Source: Telmatactis stephensoni
Lineage: Eukaryota > Cnidaria > Anthozoa > Actiniaria > Isophelliidae
Direction of reading: 5' to 3'
DNA length: 64,000 bases
Assembly: GCA_029948255.1 (NCBI GenBank)
Contig: JALIZF010001829.1
Location: 434,001 to 498,000, forward strand
Below the pieces are notes generated by a model, which was not told the origin of the DNA, made no database searches, and saw only the letters and a program-made list of their open reading frames with translations. A program made the translations under genes and the position numbers. Of the stretch, positions 29,476-40,621 are shown in pieces (positions within the stretch are counted from its first letter, which is position 1; each line of letters opens with the position of its first letter).

Positions 29476-30936
29476 TTATATCGTCAATTCCTCAGTTGGG
29501 TCGTAGTACTTGAGTACAGGTGTTTCAGTAACCATCCTCTTTAGTTGTTGAAATGCTTTCTCGTGTTGCGACGTCCACTGCCATGGTACCCCATCACGTG
29601 TCAAATTGCGTAATGGTTCCTGGACTTGAGACAGCTTGGGTAGGAACTTTGCTAAGTAGTTAACGAATCCGCAGAAGCGGCGTATGTCGTGTACGTTTTC
29701 AGGCCTTTGCATGTTGATGACAGCTTCTACTTTCTCGGGGTCAGCTTTCAAACCTTGGTTTGTAACAAGGTGTCCTAAATATGGTATTTCAGTACACCTC
29801 AGCTTCAGCTTTGACTTGTTGAGAGTGATATTTTGTTGTCGGCATCTCTCGAGGAACTTGTGCAGCTTTTCATCGTGATCTTCACGGGCTTCTTCATCCG
29901 TCTCACCGATACCGTAGATAACCATATCATCATGGACTGTCAGTACTCCATCTAGTCGCTCTAGAGCTTGATTGAGGCGCTTTTGGAATATTTCTGAGGC
30001 AACTGACAGGCCAAAATGCATCCTTTTCCATCGATACCTCCCAAATGGAGTATCAAACGTTGTCAGCTTGCTGGATTCATCGTCGAGCATAACATGCCAA
30101 TAGCCATTCCTTGCGTCGACTTTTGTAAAGAGCCTTGCCTTGGCAAGATCTGGTAGAACATCGTCAATAACCGGAAGTGGATAGTGTTCACGCTTGAGAG
30201 CAGCGTTAAGAGGTTTTGGGTCAATACACACTCGTAGGTCCCCTGATGGCTTTGGTGTTACCACAATGTTGCTGACCCAGTCAGTTGGTTCGTCGACTTG
30301 TGTGATGACACCGAGGTTTACTAGACGCTGGAGCTCATTCTCAAGCTTTGGCTTCATTGCAAATGGCACCCGCCTTGACGGAGAGACCACTGGTGTTGCG
30401 TTGGGGTCCACCTCCAGGTGCTGTTCACCAGGAAGTGTTCCAAGTTCACCATCAAATACGTCCTTGAATTGTTCGAGAATGTCTGTCAGAGTGTCCATGT
30501 TTGACTTGAGTTTCGTTGATTTTGGTGGACCTTTCGTGGTGTGCACTGATGACACTTTCTTAAAATTTTCTTCGTGTATTTCTATCATCTCCAGCCGCTG
30601 AGCAGTTTTTGAGCCCAGGAGAGGTGTAAGGTTTTCTTGGACTACCACAAATTCCATGGTGTGTACCTTGCCATTTTTTGGATTTGTTACCGGGATTTGG
30701 CAAGTTCCTAGTGGCTTCAGGTGAGTTTCGTTCCACATTCGTAGAGTGCGACTGGTGGGCTGTATAGTATCTTCCTTGGAGACGAACTTGGCTGGAATCA
30801 CATTAACTGTTGCTCCACAGTCAACATGGAACTTGATGGGCTGGTTATCAACAATCATCTCAGCGTAAATCTCTGCCGTTGTATGTCGGTCTTTAATAGC
30901 GTTGATGTGACTTTCTTCAAGAGTAACGCAATCCAC
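29476..30936 (-). CDS. pol: Retrotransposon protease and reverse transcriptase
   Basis: 486 codons, with upstream in-frame sequence likely part of the same protein. Protease: DCGATVNVIP at residues ~39-48 (the usual DSGAT with Ser replaced by Cys). Reverse transcriptase: KLNAAL-type fingers region, KVDARNGYWHV, FDTPFGRYRW, and the catalytic pair in VHDDMVIYG (the YxDD box as VHDD). The connection begins at residue ~470. It stops at 29476 at a TAA within the start of RNase H, although RNase H-like sequence continues to about 29140 (CDVSNNGLGA, FASRALTDTE, LADTLSR). Confidence 0.9.
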   Translation of the reverse strand: MDCVTLEESHINAIKDRHTTAEIYAEMIVDNQPIKFHVDCGATVNVIPAKFVSKEDTIQPTSRTLRMWNETHLKPLGTCQIPVTNPKNGKVHTMEFVVVQENLTPLLGSKTAQRLEMIEIHEENFKKVSSVHTTKGPPKSTKLKSNMDTLTDILEQFKDVFDGELGTLPGEQHLEVDPNATPVVSPSRRVPFAMKPKLENELQRLVNLGVITQVDEPTDWVSNIVVTPKPSGDLRVCIDPKPLNAALKREHYPLPVIDDVLPDLAKARLFTKVDARNGYWHVMLDDESSKLTTFDTPFGRYRWKRMHFGLSVASEIFQKRLNQALERLDGVLTVHDDMVIYGIGETDEEAREDHDEKLHKFLERCRQQNITLNKSKLKLRCTEIPYLGHLVTNQGLKADPEKVEAVINMQRPENVHDIRRFCGFVNYLAKFLPKLSQVQEPLRNLTRDGVPWQWTSQHEKAFQQLKRMVTETPVLKYYDPTEELTI

Positions 30937-31832
30937 GTAGTCGCCAGAATCGCTATCGCTACTTGGTCGTTATCAACTGAACGGATGACCGATCGTCCAC
31001 TCTGCTGACACTGCTCCGCAAAGTGATTCTTCTTTTTGCATTTTTGGCAGGTTTTACCCCAAGCAGGGCAATGTTTACGTCCGTATTTGTGTTTTCGTCC
31101 GCAATAATAACATTCATCAATTACCGGTTTATCTCTGTCAGCCGATGACCTGTTGTTGACCTTCGTGTCTCGATGCTTGCTTTCTCTCTCTCGGGTTTGT
31201 AGCTTGTGTATCTCGTCGTTGTTGTCACGTTCAAGGGCTTTGACTTGAGTTGAACTTGTTTCCGAAGTCCTGCAAATGTTGATACACTCATCAAGTGTCA
31301 ATTTTGTCCTTCTTAATAACTTTTCTCGCGTGCTTGCGTTACGCACTCCCAGAACTATTTTGTCACGAATCAAACTATCGTGCATGCACTTGCAGAAATT
31401 ACACGATTGGGCCATGGTACGTAGATCGGTGATATAGGCATCAATTGATTCTCCTTCCTTTTGATTTCGGCTGTTGAACAGGAATCGTTCAAAGGTTTCA
31501 TTCTTGCTTCCGAGACAGTACTTGTCAAACGCTTCTAAGATCTTAGCCATACATTTCCGGTCGTCGTCGGTGATGTCGAAAGAATTGAAAACCTTCATAG
31601 CCTCTTCTCCGATTGAATAAAGGAAAAGGGCCGTTTGGTATTCCTCCGTTTGAGTTGCCAAGTTCGTGATAATTGTGTATTGTGTCCATCGTTGCTTGAA
31701 CGCTTTCCAGTTTTTTGCTTTTGACTTTTGATTAAGATCTAAGCCAGTCGGTGGTTGTATATTTTGTAACGGGCCTTGAAAAGATATTTGTGGCGTTCCA
31801 GAACTGGAAGAGCCTTCACTTTTATCTGTCAT
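30855..31832 (-). CDS. gag: Retrotransposon Gag with CCHC knuckle
   Basis: 325 codons. The N-terminal two thirds look like a Ty3/gypsy capsid-type gag region, with motifs such as EEYQTALFLYSIGEEA, KYCLGSKNETFERFLFNSR and LRTMAQSCNFC. A zinc knuckle CQKCKKKNHFAEQC lies at residues ~272-285, following the cysteine pair CYYC. The role is to package element RNA in particles. The 3' end overlaps the pol frame by about 80 bp in a different phase, so frameshifting or a mutation links the two. Start chosen as the first ATG after the primer-binding site. Confidence 0.85.
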   Translation of the reverse strand: MTDKSEGSSSSGTPQISFQGPLQNIQPPTGLDLNQKSKAKNWKAFKQRWTQYTIITNLATQTEEYQTALFLYSIGEEAMKVFNSFDITDDDRKCMAKILEAFDKYCLGSKNETFERFLFNSRNQKEGESIDAYITDLRTMAQSCNFCKCMHDSLIRDKIVLGVRNASTREKLLRRTKLTLDECINICRTSETSSTQVKALERDNNDEIHKLQTRERESKHRDTKVNNRSSADRDKPVIDECYYCGRKHKYGRKHCPAWGKTCQKCKKKNHFAEQCQQSGRSVIRSVDNDQVAIAILATTWIALLLKKVTSTLLKTDIQRQRFTLR

Positions 31833-31862
31833 AACTAAACAATAACTTTACCGCTGCCACCA

Positions 31863-31972
31863 TGTAATGATAAGTGGATAATAGAAGGATATAAGGCCTT
31901 GTGGTGCTTGCTCTTTTATTGCTTGCTTGCATGCACGTGTCCGTACAACAGACTGTAACCCGATACACATTA
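31863..31972 (-). repeat. 5' LTR of the gypsy element
   Basis: 110 bp. Its inner edge abuts TGGTGGCAGCGG (complement at about 31851-31862), a plausible primer-binding site, 30 bp before the gag start at 31832. Confidence 0.9.
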
Positions 31973-32469
31973 TATATTACATAACAACTAACTCGCGGAT
32001 TTGCAATCCACGAGTGAAAAAGTCTTGGACTTCCTGCTTATCACGCCGACTCGATCACCAGTCAGTCATATGACTAAAACCATGACCTTCATTGACGTCA
32101 CGTCAAGCTTTGTTTGAACCACCAACCAATTATATTACTCCATTTGTAGGGAGCGCCATTCTATCCCGCTAACAGTATACATTCCAGACAACGCCTTTAC
32201 ACAGTCAGACACAAGCTAAGAAGAAAGCGTTTGGCATAAGAAGGCGTCGTTCTATATAGCCTTGTTGGCATTTTATTACTCGTGCCCAGGCCTTTAGGCC
32301 GGGAACGAGTTATAAAATGCGATTGTTTCTTTTTGCTGCGAGCGAAGCGAGCAGCTTACTATTCGTGCAAAGCTCGAGCTTTTCAGCGATTTTCTCGTGA
32401 CGTCAAAAAACGTCATCATAATCAGTTAACGTTAATGCATGGTCAGTGGTCACTGGGTATACAAGTTGT
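31973..32469. repeat. Intergenic with hairpin repeat end
   Basis: At 32274-32320 a short quasi-palindrome CTCGTGCCCAGGCCTTTAGG followed by CCGGGAACGAG marks the outer end of a foldback whose other copy of this hairpin is at 34437-34480. No gene. Confidence 0.5.
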
Positions 32470-34360
32470 GGTTATAAAAGAGTGTTGGTAAGTATGTTGT
32501 AATGGATTTCTTTTGTATCTTTGACTGGTAAATAACTGATTAGGGAAATTTTGCTTATTGTTCTTTTAATTTTAGTCAGTCTTTATAGTGCAAATATTTA
32601 TAAAGGTCACAGGCTAGTGACGTTTTACAGGCAGCACGGGCGGATCTAGAGTAGTTCACTTAGTTTCCGGAAACTACTGAGATTTCTCCCAGAAAAAAGA
32701 ATTATTGAGATAATAAAAATAAATAATACAAATGGAACAAGTTTAAGCGTATTTTACCTTTATTTGGACGCCATTTTGAATTATTTCCACAGGAAACCCA
32801 CATGTTCCCAGGATATTTTGTAGCCTTTTCAAGTTTTGGTGGGGGAGGGGTCCCACAGGAATTTCTAGCTATCATAACGTGTTAGTTCACAGTTTGGTAT
32901 CCCTGTGTGAACTACTGCACCGGAAATAAAACACCCCGCCAGTAGTTTCCGAAGTGATTCACAGGAAGTAAAACACCCCACAAGTGGTTCACACAGGAAA
33001 CCCACAGTCAAACCAAGCACAAATTTACCTTTCCAACTTGATTCTGATTGGCTAAAATCGGCGTAAACTAGTCCAGAAACTACTGACAAAAGTATAAAAA
33101 GGCCAGCCTACCCTGGTGAGGTTCTTTGTCCATTGGAATCTTCGAACTCGTAACGAACAAAATTAAACACATGAACGGACTTTTATTCTTCAATTGTGGA
33201 ACTGCTGCGATTGAAATTCAACGTAAACAAGGAAATTGGGCAAATATTAAGCTCTAAGTTTGAGCTTGAGCTAACAGTTTCCTCGGTAAGCTATATTTAC
33301 AATTGATAGCTGATGTTTTATATGAGTAGTTTTACTGAAATGTTCATAATTACGCGAACTCTGACCTTCAAACAGTGCGTTGGAAATTGGTTTCTTGCTT
33401 CCCCCACTTCAAACAACCAACCAAAAAATACTCATAAAGATCTCTAAAATCCTAGGGCGATCGTGTAACAGTGAAATATAATTTCGGTTTTTAGTTAATA
33501 GATAGTCGTATTCTTGATTTTCAGTATGATGGTTTGTCTCAGGTCCACCAGCATGGCGGCCAACTTTTAAGAACATAATTTCAAACACAAAAGTGGCAAA
33601 TATAGCTTATTTTAACTACAATTAGCAATTCAAAATGTATATTAACACAAAATACTGTGGTTTGAAAGAATTTGTAGTGATTTCCCCGGCTTTTAAGGCG
33701 CGTGACTTTGCGTTGTGTGACATAACACCGGCTACAGCTCTTGCCGAATAAAACATTTTGTGCATCAAATTATTTCGATATAAGTTCAAAAATTATCTAA
33801 AAACACAGTTTCCTAGACCATACTTTTGAATAAAGTCGATTGGATGTGAAATTAAATTTTAGTTAGATTTTTCAGTGTCTCAGTTCGCATGATTTTGAAA
33901 ATTGTAGTAATGTGTTTATTTGTGGGTGCTAATGCTCAGAATATGCAAAGTGTAAATGGTATCATAGGATTTAATGATATTAAGTTTCGGTCGAGTTGGA
34001 AACTACTCAGTCAAAATGCTAGATCCGCCCCTGGGCAGTTTAGTGATGGTTTTCGAGAAAGACAATGATCTTTTATGAGTTTGTCCGTACTTTTGTTGCA
34101 GCCTGTAAAACGTCACTACTAAAGAAACAGCCTTTGATCTTTATGAATATTTGTACTGACGAATGAGGGTTGAATTCGACAGATAGCACAAAAGCTTACC
34201 GATCTAACACGATCACGCAGCTTGATAATTCTCTCAAAACTGATTCAAAGACTGACTAAAATTAAAAGAACAATAAGCGAAATTTGTATTAGCAGTATCG
34301 GTAATTATTTACCAGTCAAAGATACAAAAGAAATCCATTACAATTCACAACTTGTACGTT
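32470..34360. mobile_element. Foldback element interrupted by a transposon
   Basis: The left arm (about 32490-32630) and right arm (about 34060-34350) are inverted copies: AATGGATTTCTTTTGTATCT, TTGACTGGTAAATAA, TTATTGTTCTTTTAATTTTA and GACGTTTTACAGG each occur with the inverse on the other side. The 1.4 kb transposon at 32635-34033 lies between the arms, so it inserted near the centre of an older palindrome. Confidence 0.75.
32635..34033 (+). mobile_element. 1.4 kb inverted-repeat transposon, copy 1
   Basis: The ends CACGGGCGGATCTAG and CTAGATCCGCCCCTG are inverted repeats flanked by GGCAG at 32630-32634 and 34034-34038. It is nearly the same sequence as the inverted copy at 53435-54870, which has its own 5-bp duplication. 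No transposase frame. Near the middle is a TATA-box-like TATAAAAAGG (33093), about 200 bp before a donor-like TCGGTAAGC (33285). Confidence 0.9.
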
Positions 34361-34399
34361 CACTTAGGGTTTCACGGGTTAAATGTACCCACTCTCATA

Positions 34400-34489
34400 C
34401 TCGCAGCACTGCACTTTCTATTAGAAATGGCTAGTTATTATTACTCGTGCCCAGGCCTTTAGGCCGGGAACGAGTTATAAACTGCAAAT

Positions 34490-34520
<31 letters not shown>

Positions 34521-34546
34521 CCTGTGTTCGTCCTGAGGGACCTCTG
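34400..34546. repeat. Hairpin repeat end and T30 tract
   Basis: Second copy of the CTCGTGCCCAGGCC hairpin (34443-34480), followed by about 30 T residues (34490-34520). It marks the end of a dispersed repeat. Confidence 0.6.
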
Positions 34547-35465
34547 ATTGGTTAAGAGCGTAAAAACAATGCCCTTCATTCATCACCTTTAAGCGACACC
34601 GAACGCAAGCCAGGAACTTTAGGAATGCAAGATGGCCGACTTCAAAGAAAATAGCTTTCAGAGACAGGCTTTTCCTGCAGTAGAACAATGTAATTTGGAG
34701 CTTTTAACTCGAGATATACCTATATACTTATATGAGCTTCAGAATGGGCTGTTATTTTGAGCTTCATCTCCAATACTTTGACCAAATATCGAACTCTAAA
34801 TGGAGTACTTGAAAGCCGAGGCCCTCGCGATAACGACTATTTCCTATGAGCTGGAAAACTACGAATTTCTCATCCTACATGTTGCTAAACGAACATACAT
34901 AGAAGCAAGTCAATTATATTCCTCATTCAAGCATTCAAGAGATCTTGAGAGGTTTTTGTAGTGAATTTTAATTTAATATCGGAATGGCATGAAACTAGAT
35001 TCCATTGACCTTGTATTTCGCGTTTGGTCACGTAACGTCTTTTATTCATATATATAACATCCGAAACATGAACGAAAAAATACACGATTTGTTATTGTGT
35101 CAAATATGCCGTTGTAGAAGTCTTTACAGCAAACAATTGAGATATATAGTGAAATAAGAAGTTGAATATAAAACTGGTATATTTTTGCATGTTGGAGATA
35201 TCTAATACCTATGCATGATAATAGAAAGACAAAGGCACTAATAGCTGTTGACAGACAAACTAACTAATCAAGATATTTTTTAGTTTAAGTTAGCCGATTC
35301 AAAAAAGGTCATTTGTTACGGTTAGCTATTTCCCGGAATGGTGAAGAATGCGTGAAACGGCTAGGGGAAGAGTACGAACGGAGCCGGTCATTGGAGCCTC
35401 TCTTAAAAAGGGCTCCAGGCATAGGCACGAGTGAACGCACGTGTGCGTCTAGTTTTTCTTTCGTC
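34547..35465 (+). repeat. Tandem segmental duplication, unit A
   Basis: Diverged direct copy of 35518-36388. Both contain GAGCGTAA, then AACAATGCCCTTCATTCATC, then a small frame starting at an AAGATGGC motif (34632: 43 codons, MADFKENSFQRQAFPAVEQ then LELLTRDIP) and a second conserved frame ending FKHSRDLERFL before a stop near 34961. Indels separate the two frames, so they look like decayed pieces of one small gene or retrocopy. Confidence 0.7.
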
Positions 35466-35517
35466 GTCCACGAGAATGCGGCTTTCTTGCGCAACCGGTC
35501 ACAGGTCACAGTTCTTG

Positions 35518-36388
35518 ATTGGGTAAGAGCGTAAGAAACAATGCCCTTCATTCATCACCTGTGAGCGAGTGCGAACTCTTCTGTCTTCGAAGCTAGTGAA
35601 CGCCAGTCAGGAACTTTAGGAATGCAAGATGGCGGACAGCTCAAAAAATAGCCTTCAGAGACAGGCTTTTCCAGCAGTGAGACAATATAAAATGGAGCTT
35701 TTAACTCGAGATTTACCTAGACACTTAAAAGAGCTTCAGAATGGGCTGTTATTTTGAGCTCGATCTCCAATACTTTGATCAAATATCGAGCTCTCAATGG
35801 AGTAGTTGAAAATGAAACCCTCGCGACTCAAAGCAATTCCTTTGAGCTGGAAATCTACGAATTTCTCACCCTACATGTTGCTAAACGAACGCATATGGAG
35901 GCAAGTCAATTATATTTTTCATTCAAGCATTCAAGAGATCTTGAGACGTTTTTGTAATGAATTTTGACACAATTCTGGCCAGACAATTTATTTATCTCTT
36001 TTCATGGAATCAAGGCTCTATTTGACCTGATGCGTTTGGTCACGTAATAGATAAAACATCTGAAACATGAACGCCGAAAAAATACACGATTTGTTATTGT
36101 GTCAAAAACGTCGTTGTAGAAGTCTTTGCAGCAAAAAATTAAGATATATAGTGAAATAAAAAGTTGAATAAACTGGTATATTTTTGCATGTTGGGATAAA
36201 GGCAAACACTAAGGTGCTGACAGACAAATTGACTAATCAGATATTCTCTAAAAAGGTCAAAAAAGGTCTTTATTATGTTACGGTTAAGTGAAGAATGCGT
36301 GAAACGGCTCGGGGAAGAGTACGCACGGGGCCGGTCACTGAAGGGCTCCCGGGGCACGAGTGAACGCACGTGTGCGTCTAGTTCTTCA
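35518..36388 (+). repeat. Tandem segmental duplication, unit B
   Basis: Second copy of the unit at 34547-35465, offset by about 970 bp. The first frame at 35629 reads MADSSKNSLQRQAFPAVRQ then MELLTRDLPRHLKELQNG and stops after 43 codons. The second frame, 35754-35957, reads SISNTLIKYRALNG then ELEIYEFLTLHVAKRTHMEA and FKHSRDLETFL. Both pieces are shared with unit A. The family is not recognised. Confidence 0.7.
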
Positions 36389-39219
36389 AAAAAGGTAAGA
36401 TAACGATTGAATCGGGTTTTGACTACAACCCTAAAATGACACGGAAATTCCTTCATATTGTTGTGCGTGATCTTACAACTTCCTTTACGAAACATCATCG
36501 AGTCCAAAACGGTTCTTCAAATAAGATTCTTGTTCTTCGTTCTTTTCTGCAGACGTCAATAAGTATGTAAGTAAGGCGCATTCAAGTAGTACATCTGAAG
36601 ATTCAATATTTTGCTCAAGAAAAATCAGCTTTATCGACCTAAGAATAGACAACAAAAGTTCGTCGATGCGCAGTTCTCTGCATTATGTATCGACCAGAAA
36701 AGTGAAAGCGCCTACAAAGCATCGTATAGAAAGTCTCTAAATTACTACTACATTCAAATAGTACATGTCGGTCGATAATTATAAAGATTTTCTCAACCTA
36801 TAAAAAAACATAATGCTGTACCAGACCGTACCATTCCCGCTTTGTTTGAGAAAATCTTTGGTTTGATTAGGGATTGCATGATTTGAGTCCTGGATCAAAG
36901 TCAGTCACATCGTATCACAAATCAATGAGAGTATTAATGCATATCTAAAGAATATTAAGTAAAGATTTCTAAAGATTTTAACTGGTTTATTTAAGGGGTA
37001 TTGCACTAAATAACTAAAGTCCTTTAATTACGAAAGACTACGAAAGGTCACAGGACAGACTTATTGACGTCATAGAATAAATATTTCATTCTCAAGTAAC
37101 GCCTGTTTGAAGTACAAACCAATCATCTATTGGTTTAGCCTGCGTAGCAGGCTACTATTGGTTCATTTTTCACTCTAGCTGAGTCGTTCTAGAGCAAAGA
37201 AATCGTTGTTTAAAAAGATTCACTATAAATGAACAAGTCGGGTGAAATATTTTAAGACGGCCGGGAAAATAGACTCCTTTGGCAGCTTTATTTTGTAAAT
37301 AAGGAAAAATTACAAACTTGCAATGACTACTATCCATAATAATTCTATAATAGCCCGTTCTGTTAGGGAAAGAATCGTGACAAATAGCGTACAAGCACCA
37401 AATTTCGTAAAGATGATCCTGTTGGTATATGCCGGAAACAGTTTAACAATGGGTGCCACGAAATTCGAGTATCAGAATGAGTTTTTTGACGACGGCAATT
37501 TCTTTTCATTCTTGCGTTACATTATGCAAATTAGAAAATTTTAAAGGCCGAAAATTAGTAAGCATATTTTTTGCTTTTATTGTAGATATCAGTCTCCATG
37601 GATGAGATAAATATCTGTTAAGCGAAGAGAGCATATACAAATGCATTAATCGACTTCGGGTTTCGACTTTCAAAGGAAACTAATTGTCACGAAGGACTGT
37701 GACTCTAACATTTGCATAATTTCGGCAAGAAAATGTTACGCCGAACTTCGTTATCGCTGCATATAATTGCCAACTCAAATGGTCAATTTAAGAATGTTAC
37801 ATTGACCTAGTGAAAACGATGCTTTGCCATAATGCTTCTTGTGGCTTCATAAAGTCATTCTGAGCTTTTCAACAAAATCGTTCAAGTAGTTTTCACGAAA
37901 GAGCACTCTAAGGCTACATTTGGGGACTGAAAGCGACAAACAAATTCGTTCTCGATTTGTGACCAAGATATAGTGCTCAACGTCGCTTAACGCAGTAAAC
38001 TTTCAGCCCAATAAAATGATTTTTTTCGAATTTTAGAATATAATTTTGATTAGACTTTTTAAACACTATTGAGCATCTTGGTTGGATTCGAGAGTAAAAC
38101 AATATTTTACAGTTCACTTCGAGCTCATCTCAAATGTACGCTTAGTGCGCTCTTTCAGTTTTCGTGAAAACCCGGGTAAGGGGGGGGGGGGGGGGGGAGG
38201 CTCCTATATATAAGAGGACGCGGATGCTCGTCGGAAATTTTGAAAATGACCCCTAAAAGGTACCTGAGTGGGTGTGGCAATAATTGATTTCTACCCCTAG
38301 AAGGTCAGACTAACAAAATGCTTCATTTTCTACAAGAGATTGTTTCCTATTCAGTAAGTGCAATATTTTAGTTATATTTATGGCATGTAATTTATTACTA
38401 AAATCATGTCTAACTTGTTTATCATCTGGAACATTCAAAAACCTTTAATTTTCTTCAGAAATTAATCTTTACATCATTTGGAGCCAAAAGTGAAACCCTA
38501 CGTTTCATGTCTGGGTTATAGTGAAAGAAGGTGTGTCACACACGAAACTAAAAGAAATCCTACAAGGATTGATAGGTTCCTGTTGCTATAAGGATTTCTT
38601 TAGTTTCGTGTCATGACACGAAAGCCCGGAACCCGTTTGCAATATCTCTGCCCTGCACGTTGCAGTTCTTTGCCGCTAGCGTTCAGGAACTTCTCCTTTT
38701 TGGCTAGTATAACCATTCACAAAGTTTGATAATTATATGTTACGCTACAGATTTTCATTAATTGTACATTTATTTATTTTAATGTGTTTTTGAGTAATTT
38801 TTCTTAGTTAAGTATTTTGAATGTTGTAATCTTGACCAGTTTGATTGTATAGGATTTCTTTAGTTTCCTGTGTGACACACCTTCTTTCACTATAACTCAG
38901 ACATGAGACCAACGTAGGGTTTCGCTTTGGCTCCAACAAATAATGCGATGTAAACAGGATATTAAATCTAGCTTCTTTGTTATCAAACAACTTATTACTT
39001 ATTCAATTTGTCGACATACTTTTGCAATTGTTCGTTTGGTCACTCTGTAGTTCAGATTTGGAACATGCCGAATTTTGGTCTTGTGAGCGCGAAAAGTTTG
39101 TAGTAAAGGAGTTTGGAATGACTGCTATGTATTTGATTGTCTGGATCTTTTAAAAACATCGTTAGAACATAAATTTTACTATATTTTATTATATAATATT
39201 ATATATCTATATATGTATA
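36389..39219. other. Intergenic with dispersed repeats
   Basis: No supported gene. At 38178-38198 there is a run of about 19 G, followed by a repeat phrase (GGACGCGGATGCTCGTC, CCCCTAAAAGGTACCTGAGTG) that resembles 56635-56750. 38295-38410 repeats 27230-27360. 38475-38560 and 38850-38945 are inverted copies sharing GTGTGTCACAC-type and AACGTAGGGTTTCGC-like phrases. Confidence 0.55.
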
Positions 39220-39384
39220 GGTAATCATACGGTTTCGAGTTCAATTTGGAATTAATTTGCACGAGTGTGTTTTTCAAAGAGTTTCAAAATTGCACGAGCC
39301 CGTAGGGCAAGTGCAATTTGAGCTCTTTGAAAAACACAGGAGTGCGAATTAATTCCAAATTGAACGAGAAATCGTATGATTACC
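39220..39384. mobile_element. 165-bp foldback MITE
   Basis: The ends GGTAATCATACGGTTTCGAG and the inverse of GGTAATCATACGATTTCTCG continue through shared TCAATTTGGAATTAATT and TGTTTTTCAAAGAG. Non-coding. Confidence 0.8.
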
Positions 39385-40621
39385 TTTTAATAATAAACAT
39401 GAAGAAATTCGAGAAAATAAACGGTGATTTTTTAAGAAAACCAAATAAAATCTCGAGAAGAAACCTTTCAGCGCGCGCTCGTTGAGATGTGATGGCGTTA
39501 GTGGCGCGCGCAAGTCATCAAAAATTTTATTTAACTGACAACCAGATCCTCATAGTTTTTGCCATTTTTTTCAAACAAAAATGTACTTCAATGAATGAAA
39601 ACCTCCATATTTGTAATTCTTGGTGATGTTTTTCAATAGCAGTATAAGGAAAAATTGATCCTAATGCAACTTTGAAATTATAAATTCAAATGTAATTTGC
39701 ACTGTATTACAGCTCTTCTGCACTGTGTTACACTTGAACTGCACTGTTCTCGACCAATCAGAATCGAGTAATATTTTCATGTATATTATTACTCCATTTA
39801 TAGAACTCTCTCTTATTTTATTTGTAATCTTTTGCCAGGGCTCCCATTGATAGCAGAGTTTGCATTAATTCTGAAGGGACTACCCTGGTTATATTTTCTT
39901 TGATTTTAAATAAAGGTTTCATTCATTCATCTATATCTCCAGATCACAAGCATGTTAAGGCCTGGACACACGATACGACTGACATCCCTGTAAAAGGTTT
40001 TGCAACGTCGCGCGACAATGCACTGTGCGTCCAACTCTGCAATGTTCAGTGAAACTGTCTTTTTCAGATAATCCGGCTTATGGTTTAGATAGTTTTTGTT
40101 GTTGTAATTTTTGATCTCTTTATCTCCATCCATTTTAGTATAATTATCTATTTATTTGCTTTTATTCCGCTTGAATCAAATTTTTATTTGAGGGCCACGT
40201 GTGGATTAATTATCTGCAAGATATTGTGCCTCACCCTCATTAAATAAAGATTATTGTATTGCGTTGCATTGCATTGCGTTGTATTCTTGCGCGCAATGTC
40301 ATAGTGGAAAGTGTTGCATTGTGTGCGGGTCTTGACGAGCGCGAGCCCCTCGACAAAAATTGTTGAAGAAAAACCTAATTCTATGATTGATCCATTCTCT
40401 TTAGGAATTCTTGCTTTGTGGATTTAGTACAATTATTCTTCTTCCAACCCCGAATATGAGCTCAGCTAGACTCATTGATTTGCATGTTCTCACAGAGTCT
40501 CAAATTGGATGGGTTGGGGCTGTGGGTGGGAATGGACACTCATATATTTTAGCAAAAGACTGGCTTGTTGTACTCTTTTGTCTTTATACAATGTAAGATT
40601 GTTTATTTGGTACAGGTAACT
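39385..40621. other. Upstream region of the HEPN-NACHT gene
   Basis: AT-rich sequence with simple repeat tails such as TTGTATTGCGTTGCATTGCA near 40255. A 61-codon frame at 40411-40596 has no recognised domain. A TTTGGTACAG acceptor-like site at 40607-40616 sits just before the ATG at 40622, so a 5' untranslated exon may lie upstream. Confidence 0.4.

Larger units (their letters stand above)
28992..31972 (-). mobile_element. Ty3/gypsy LTR retrotransposon lacking integrase
   Basis: Two 110-bp direct repeats (28992-29101 and 31863-31972), identical as far as I can read, bracket gag- and pol-like frames on the minus strand. In element orientation the LTR ends CATTACA, and the next bases TGGTGGCAGCGG begin with TGG, as a tRNA primer-binding site does. 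Order: LTR, PBS, gag, protease, reverse transcriptase, part of RNase H, LTR. Integrase is absent. I see no convincing target duplication outside the LTRs. Confidence 0.92.

Noticed and set aside
30194..30601. Plus-strand frame of 135 codons
   Set aside because: Antisense shadow of the reverse transcriptase frame.
40411..40596. 61-codon frame just upstream of the HEPN-NACHT gene as a small gene or first exon
   Set aside because: No domain, no supporting splice phase, and its stop precedes the HEPN start.
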